A stretch of DNA of 15,645 nucleotides, taken from contig CAAEKQ010000018.1 of the NCBI GenBank assembly GCA_900756575.1, positions 1 to 15,645 on the forward strand. Direction: 5' to 3'. The translations under genes and the position numbers were made by a program. Under the pieces are notes generated by a model. That model had not been told where the DNA came from. It saw only the letters and a program-made list of their open reading frames with translations, and made no database searches. Numbering within the stretch: position 1 is the first letter of the stretch; each line of letters starts with the position of its first letter. Source of the stretch: an uncultured Oscillospiraceae bacterium. GTDB lineage: Bacteria; Bacillota; Clostridia; Oscillospirales; Oscillospiraceae. Positions 12,116-15,645 of the stretch are shown here, in pieces.

Positions 12116-12445
12116 TCATTCTTCTGTTTTCTGTAGCTCATTGGAGCCAAACGCCTGCACCACGGTGAGCACGGCCTCCTTCTGCCGGGGCGTTAACGGC
12201 CGCCAGCCCTCGAACAGCGTCTTTAATTCCGGGGTCATCTCCACCATTTCGCCCTCCGCAAAGAATTGGGACAGGGTAATGCCAAAGCCATGGCAGATGG
12301 TTTCCAAGGTGTAGATGGAGGGAGAGGTTCCGCGATGAAATATATTCGTCAGGGTGGATTGAGACAGCCCGCATTCCTTCGAAAGGCGGTATTCTGTCCA
12401 GCCCCGTTCCTTTAAGAGCTGCCATAATTTCTGGTGTATATCCAT
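12116..12445 (-). CDS. Xre-family helix-turn-helix transcriptional regulator
   Basis: A 109-residue DNA-binding protein. Residues 1-65 form a Cro/C1-type HTH domain: LKERGWTEYRLSKECGLSQSTLTNI-type helices (recognition helix about 28-37, SQSTLTNIFHRG), then SIYTLETICHGFGITLSQFF, the standard closing helices. A short C-terminal segment (LTPRQKEAVLTVVQAF) may help dimerisation. The frame is open upstream to 12481, but GGGGAGG lies five bases before the ATG at 12445, which also matches the family N-terminus. It is divergent from the 151-residue unknown gene, with an inverted repeat in the shared region, so it probably regulates itself and that neighbour. Chromosomal stand-alone regulators of this size are common in Clostridia. 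No phage genes are seen nearby. Confidence 0.9.
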   Translation of the reverse strand: MDIHQKLWQLLKERGWTEYRLSKECGLSQSTLTNIFHRGTSPSIYTLETICHGFGITLSQFFAEGEMVEMTPELKTLFEGWRPLTPRQKEAVLTVVQAFGSNELQKTEE

Positions 12446-12502
12446 GCAATCCTCCCCTTTTGTAATTATTTTACCTTTCAAAAAGGAAGTATGATACTAA
12501 CT

Positions 12503-12516
12503 ACTTGAAAACAAGT
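12503..12516. promoter_or_regulatory. Candidate operator ACTTG-AAAA-CAAGT between the divergent genes
   Basis: A perfect five-base inverted repeat with a four-base AAAA spacer, a typical Xre-dimer operator size. It overlaps the putative -35 box of the plus-strand gene. Binding by the adjacent Xre protein is inferred from position only. Confidence 0.5.
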
Positions 12517-12533
12517 TGCTATTATGTTACACT
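12505..12533 (+). promoter_or_regulatory. Putative promoter of the 151-residue unknown gene
   Basis: -35 TTGAAA (12505-12510), 17-base spacer, -10 TACACT (12528-12533) with an upstream TGT. The region is AT-rich. On the opposite strand, CATAAT (12526-12521) is a possible -10 for the regulator but lacks a good -35. Confidence 0.55.
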
Positions 12534-12571
12534 ACATACACCAATAAAATACATTTATGGGAGGTAATTTT

Positions 12572-13027
12572 ATGTTTCTCACAGAATCCGTCACACTATC
12601 CACCTGTGGTATCCAGTTTCAGCTTCCTCCGCATTTCACCATACTTTCTCCGCAAGAACTCACCGTTGATTCCCAACTAATATTGCAAAGTCCCGCAGAA
12701 GACTACACAATTCTCCTCAGCCTCACGCATAGTGAGCTGCCCTCCGGGCTGGAACTGCAAGATATTTTCGCTGAAGGCGGCTACCAGTTGCTCACTCCCA
12801 TTGCCCCCTTCGCCCGGAATCAGCTCTGCGGTCATTCTGCTGCATATCTCAGTGGGAAACAGGGTTATTGGGAACTACGGTTGGATATTCCCAATACTTC
12901 CACAGATACAGACGCCCCTAACATGCTAGTTATCCAGCTTTCTACCTCCTGGGGACGGAAAATTCTCAATCTGATGGACGCCCAACCCCTTCAATCCCTG
13001 CTGAAAAGCATTCAGCCCCTTCCATAG
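12572..13027 (+). CDS. Hypothetical protein, divergent partner of the Xre regulator
   Basis: 151 residues of unrecognised family. It has no signal peptide and no clear membrane span. It reads as a beta-rich, single-domain cytoplasmic protein (VTLSTCGIQFQLPPHF, then DYTILLSLTHSELPSG, and ELRLDIP/MLVIQLSTSWG strands) ending in a short helix (PLQSLLKSIQPL). An ATG at 12557 is in frame, but GGGAGG (12559-12564) sets the start at 12572. Codon use (more A/T-ending codons, TTA/CTA, ATA) differs from neighbouring genes and the upstream region is AT-rich, which suggests a later acquisition. Its divergent arrangement with a small HTH protein resembles a regulated accessory module. There is no toxin motif to claim toxin-antitoxin function. 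Confidence 0.72.
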   Translation: MFLTESVTLSTCGIQFQLPPHFTILSPQELTVDSQLILQSPAEDYTILLSLTHSELPSGLELQDIFAEGGYQLLTPIAPFARNQLCGHSAAYLSGKQGYWELRLDIPNTSTDTDAPNMLVIQLSTSWGRKILNLMDAQPLQSLLKSIQPLP

Positions 13028-13032
13028 CGCAA

Positions 13033-13075
13033 AAATGGATGTACCGCAATGACGCAGTACATCCATTTCGTTTTT
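13033..13075. terminator. Bidirectional terminator between the unknown gene and the ferredoxin oxidoreductase operon
   Basis: AAATGGATGTAC (13033-13044) pairs perfectly with GTACATCCATTT (13057-13068). T tracts lie on both sides: CGTTTTT (13069-13075) on the plus strand, and TTTTTGCGC on the minus strand. It ends both convergent transcripts. Confidence 0.92.
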
Positions 13076-13081
13076 CATTGA

Positions 13082-14011
13082 TTACCGGCACTTGGCCAGC
13101 AATTCTTCCCATTTCCGATCAACATAATCCTGTGCATTCTCCAGCATCCACTCATTTCCCTTCTTGAAGCAGTGCTTAAACCGCCCCTGGAGCCGCATAT
13201 AGTCCTCGATGGGCTTCTTTTTCTTAGGCTCGTAGGTCAGCCGCCAAACGCCGTTTTCCACCTCGTACATGGGCCACAGGCAGGTATCCACCGCCAGCTG
13301 ACAGATGGTGGGCAGCAGCGCCGTGTCATACTGCCAGCCTCTGGGGCAGGGAGACAGCACGTTCAGGAAGCAGGGCCCCTGGGTGTAAATCGCCTTTTTG
13401 GCTTTCTCATGGAGATCCCGGAAATTGCCGATGAACGTACTCTGGGCCACATAGGGAATGCCATGGGCCACCATAATGGCAGTCAAATCCTTTTTGTCCT
13501 GCTGCTTGCCCTGAATTTCAGAGCCGACAGGAGCCGTGGTAGCATCCGCAAAACGCGGGGTGGAGGAGGAACGCTGAATGCCGGTGTTCATATACGCCTC
13601 GTTGTCGTAGCAGACGTACACCATGTCATGCCCGCGCTCCATGGCGCCGGACAGGGACTGAAAGCCGATGTCATAGGTACCGCCGTCGCCGCCAAAGGTG
13701 ATGAATTTGAAGTTTTCCTGGACTTTTCCCTGCTTGCGGAGGGCTTTGTAGCAGGCCTCCACGCCGGAGCAGGTGGCCGCAGCATTTTCAAAGGCGGAAT
13801 GTACATAGCTCTCTGTCCAGGAGGTGTAGGGATACATAAAGGAGGAGACCTCCAGGCAGCCGGTGGCGTTGGTAATGACCGCACGATCCTCCGGCTCCAA
13901 TGCCCGCATCACGGCACGACAGGTGATACCCGCGCCGCAGCCTGCGCACAGACGGTGGCCGCCTACAAAACGCTCGGGCTTTTCAAGCTCTTTCTTAAAC
14001 TGATATGCCAT
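13082..14011 (-). CDS. porB: Pyruvate/2-ketoacid:ferredoxin oxidoreductase, beta subunit
   Basis: The thiamine-diphosphate-binding subunit of a four-subunit complex that decarboxylates a 2-keto acid to an acyl-CoA and reduces ferredoxin. The 309 residues match PorB. CAGC (22-25), Cys52 in ATGCLE and Cys222 in SPCPRGW are the expected ligands of the proximal [4Fe-4S] cluster. GGDGGTYDIG (107-116) with CYDNEAYMNTG (134-144) is the diphosphate/metal site, and NTGIQRSSSTP is typical of pyruvate-type enzymes. The ATG lies three bases past the alpha stop codon, with a G-rich ribosome site inside the end of alpha, implying translational coupling. It is the last gene of the operon, followed by a bidirectional terminator. 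A 2-ketoisovalerate-type specificity cannot be excluded. Confidence 0.92.
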   Translation of the reverse strand: MAYQFKKELEKPERFVGGHRLCAGCGAGITCRAVMRALEPEDRAVITNATGCLEVSSFMYPYTSWTESYVHSAFENAAATCSGVEACYKALRKQGKVQENFKFITFGGDGGTYDIGFQSLSGAMERGHDMVYVCYDNEAYMNTGIQRSSSTPRFADATTAPVGSEIQGKQQDKKDLTAIMVAHGIPYVAQSTFIGNFRDLHEKAKKAIYTQGPCFLNVLSPCPRGWQYDTALLPTICQLAVDTCLWPMYEVENGVWRLTYEPKKKKPIEDYMRLQGRFKHCFKKGNEWMLENAQDYVDRKWEELLAKCR

Positions 14012-14014
14012 GAT

Positions 14015-15193
14015 TTATTCCCCCCTGACGCCCATATGGGTGTATACTTCGCCAATTTCGCCGGTCTCGGCAATGTGCTCCAGCCGCTGATACAGCGCCG
14101 CAATGTCGCCGGTGGACACGTCTCTGCCGCCCAGACCGTAGACCACATTGATGAGCTTGGGACGCTGCTCCAGATCATAGAGCGCACTGCGGGTCTCCGC
14201 GAAAATCGGGCCGCCGCAGCTACTAAAGCCCTCGGATTTGTCCATGACTGCCACAGCCTTGCAATGGGACAGCGCCTGCGCCAGCTCCTCCGCCGGGAAC
14301 GGACGGAATACCCGGAGCTTAATCAGGCCGACCTTCTTGCCCTGGACCCGAAGCTGATCTACCGCAGCCTTTGCGGTACCGGCGGTGGAACCGATGAGCA
14401 CCAGCGCTTCCTCGGCGTCCTCCATGCAGTATTCCTCAAAGAAGCCGTAGGTTCTGCCAAACTGCTGTCCAAAGCGCTTGCCCTGGTCGAGAATTGCCTG
14501 CTTGGCATCCTTCATGGCCTCGGCTTCCTGCTTTTTATGCTCGAAATAGTAATGGGTCACGTCGTAGGGGCCCACCGCCATGGTCTCTCCGGCCTTCAAA
14601 AGGGAATGCTCGGGATGATATTCCCCCACAAAGTCCTTGACCTCGCCGTCCTCCAGAAGCTCGATGTTCTCCACCGCATGGGAGGTGATGAAGCCGTCCA
14701 TGCAGATCATCACCGGCAGCCGAACCGCCTCGGCAATGGGGAACGCCTGGACATAGTTGTCATAGACCTCCTGGTTGTTCTCCGCATAAATCTGAATCCA
14801 GCCCGCATCCCGTGCGCCCATGGCGTCGGAATGGTCGTTGTTGATGTTGATGGGGCCGGACAGCGCACGGGTAGAAACCGCCAGCACGATGGGAAGCCGG
14901 CTGGACGCTGCCACGTACAAAAGCTCATACATCAGCGCCAGGCCGCAGGAGGACGTGGCGCTGATGGCCCGTCCGCCAGCCGCTGCGGCACCGATGCAGA
15001 CGGACATGGAGCTGTGCTCGGATTCTACCGTCACCAGCTCGGTATGTACCTTGCCGTCCGCCACGTACTGGGCAAAATACTGGGGAATTTCCGTGGAGGG
15101 AGTGATGGGGAATGCGCCCATGACGTCCGGGTCGATCTGCCGCATGGCCACGGCAACCGCTTCGTTGCCGGAAAGTCTGTCGAGATGTGCCAT
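14015..15193 (-). CDS. porA: Pyruvate/2-ketoacid:ferredoxin oxidoreductase, alpha subunit
   Basis: The catalytic alpha chain, 392 residues, normal for PorA. It contains the pyrimidine-binding segment GAFPITPSTEI (26-36), VESEHSSMS (56-64), the SSCGLALMYELLY segment (81-93), LPIVLAVSTRALSGP (100-114) and DHSDAMGARDAGW (120-132), all typical of domain I. The C-terminal part (EEALVLIGSTAGTAKAAVD, VGLIKLRVFRPFP) is domain II. The open frame extends upstream to 15355, but the delta stop codon TAA overlaps this ATG by one base (TAATG) and GGAGGGAG precedes it, so 15193 is the start. Tight coupling within gamma-delta-alpha-beta order is the standard layout of the four-subunit enzymes. The substrate may be pyruvate or a branched 2-keto acid. 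Confidence 0.93.
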   Translation of the reverse strand: MAHLDRLSGNEAVAVAMRQIDPDVMGAFPITPSTEIPQYFAQYVADGKVHTELVTVESEHSSMSVCIGAAAAGGRAISATSSCGLALMYELLYVAASSRLPIVLAVSTRALSGPININNDHSDAMGARDAGWIQIYAENNQEVYDNYVQAFPIAEAVRLPVMICMDGFITSHAVENIELLEDGEVKDFVGEYHPEHSLLKAGETMAVGPYDVTHYYFEHKKQEAEAMKDAKQAILDQGKRFGQQFGRTYGFFEEYCMEDAEEALVLIGSTAGTAKAAVDQLRVQGKKVGLIKLRVFRPFPAEELAQALSHCKAVAVMDKSEGFSSCGGPIFAETRSALYDLEQRPKLINVVYGLGGRDVSTGDIAALYQRLEHIAETGEIGEVYTHMGVRGE

Positions 15194-15495
15194 TATTCTC
15201 CCTCCTCCTGAAATTTGATCGCACCAAAGGGACATGCGGTGATGCAGATGCCGCAGCCTTTGCAGTGCTGTAAATCGAATTCGCCGCGCCGCCCGTCCTT
15301 CACCGGAATGGCGCTGTCGGGACAGTAGGGCACGCACAGAAGACATTGCTTGCATTTATCCGCCAGGAATACGGGGGTCTGGGTGCGCCAATCCCCGGTG
15401 TTAAAGGCCAGCGACGTGGCGGGCTCATAGATTTCTCCGCCCGGGGTCAGCTGCTGCCAGGGGGAATTTTCATGAATATCCTTTGCGTAAATCAT
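15193..15495 (-). CDS. porD: 2-ketoacid:ferredoxin oxidoreductase, delta subunit (two [4Fe-4S] ferredoxin)
   Basis: A 100-residue ferredoxin-like electron-transfer subunit. After a roughly 45-residue N-terminal extension (including GGEIYEPATSLAFNTGDWRT-like PorD signature residues at 19-38) come two 4Fe-4S motifs: Cys48, 51, 54 and 58 (CKQCLLCVPYCP), and Cys78, 81, 84 and 88 (CKGCGICITACP). It passes electrons from the catalytic cluster to external ferredoxin. The start codon overlaps the gamma stop codon (ATGA), GGAGG is seven bases upstream, and its own stop overlaps the alpha start, so all are translationally coupled. Length and both motifs are complete. Confidence 0.94.
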   Translation of the reverse strand: MIYAKDIHENSPWQQLTPGGEIYEPATSLAFNTGDWRTQTPVFLADKCKQCLLCVPYCPDSAIPVKDGRRGEFDLQHCKGCGICITACPFGAIKFQEEGE

Positions 15496-15645
15496 CCCTG
15501 TACCTCCTCCATGGAAATGCTCAATACCTTCATGTTGCCTGCGATGACCTGGGGCTTGGTGGCAAATTTATGGTGAAACGATTCCTCCATGTCCGCCTTA
15601 AACTTTTCGGGCTCTACCACACCGCTGACCTTTACCGTAGCAGCC
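15492..15645 (-). CDS. porG: 2-ketoacid:ferredoxin oxidoreductase, gamma subunit (C-terminal end, partial)
   Basis: About 50 C-terminal residues are visible, running off the right edge. The reading frame from 15644 gives VKVSGVVEPEKFKADMEESF, then HHKFATKPQVIAGNMKVLSI, ending at the TGA of the ATGA overlap with the delta gene (15494-15492). The pattern of an E-x-hydrophobic helix followed by HKFxxKPxVIxGN matches the C-terminus of PorC/PorG-type gamma subunits. Its place directly before delta fits the gamma-delta-alpha-beta order. The promoter of the operon lies outside the window. Confidence 0.82.
   Translation of the reverse strand, partial: AATVKVSGVVEPEKFKADMEESFHHKFATKPQVIAGNMKVLSISMEEVQG

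Noticed and set aside
12116..13027. Toxin-antitoxin system
   Set aside because: The genes are divergent, not in an overlapping operon, and the unknown protein has no toxin motif that I can recognise.
13172..15211. A 679-codon open frame on the plus strand opposite the ketoacid oxidoreductase genes
   Set aside because: It lies fully antisense to recognisable porA and porB, reads as low-complexity Gly/His/Val-rich protein, and has no ribosome site. It is an artefact of third-position G/C bias.

Overview
The window is a GC-rich chromosomal segment of a strictly anaerobic, low-oxygen-adapted Clostridia-type bacterium. An Oscillospiraceae-like butyrate producer (Flavonifractor/Intestinimonas/Oscillibacter type) is my best guess. 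The guess rests on purine-rich Shine-Dalgarno sites, U-tailed intrinsic terminators and a gene set that combines CoA-dependent amino-acid/hydroxy-acid fermentation, a flavin reductase-rubredoxin fusion and a four-subunit ferredoxin oxidoreductase. No stretch over 300 bases lacks a gene. I see no tRNA, rRNA, CRISPR array, insertion sequence or prophage.

Layout. (1) 1-4283, plus strand: the 3' end of a probable 4-hydroxybutyryl-CoA dehydratase/4-HPA-hydroxylase-family gene, a short-chain dehydrogenase, a crotonase with an extra Ala/Lys-rich segment, a 3-hydroxybutyryl-CoA dehydrogenase (hbd) with its own strong promoter and folded leader, and an L-carnitine-dehydrogenase-like enzyme. (2) 4297-6114, plus: a flavin reductase-rubredoxin protein flanked by two near-copies of the same terminator-promoter module, then a membrane protein with a Cys/His cluster. 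(3) 6122-8356, minus: a lipid-kinase-family gene and a zinc-ribbon/membrane-anchored parvulin-type foldase. (4) 8464-10852, plus: a small hypothetical gene and an orphan lipoprotein solute-binding protein. (5) 10894-12052, plus: a beta-keto acid cleavage enzyme (BKACE, formerly DUF849) under its own promoter. (6) 12116-13027: a divergent Xre-type regulator and small unknown protein around a candidate operator. (7) 13082-15645, minus: gamma (partial), delta, alpha and beta subunits of a pyruvate/2-ketoacid:ferredoxin oxidoreductase, continuing past the window edge.

How the genes may work together (inference). The carnitine-dehydrogenase-like enzyme would oxidise a beta-hydroxy acid to a beta-keto acid. 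BKACE would exchange it with acetyl-CoA to give acetoacetate plus a new acyl-CoA. Hbd and crotonase would carry the C4 unit between acetoacetyl-CoA and crotonyl-CoA, and a 4-hydroxybutyryl-CoA dehydratase-type enzyme would feed crotonyl-CoA from another side. The ferredoxin oxidoreductase would supply acyl-CoA and reduced ferredoxin. These fermentation genes share a GCT/GTT/CGT-rich codon style suggestive of high expression, unlike the housekeeping-type genes between them. The substrate cannot be read from the sequence: carnitine-like compounds are one candidate, other beta-hydroxy acids are equally possible.
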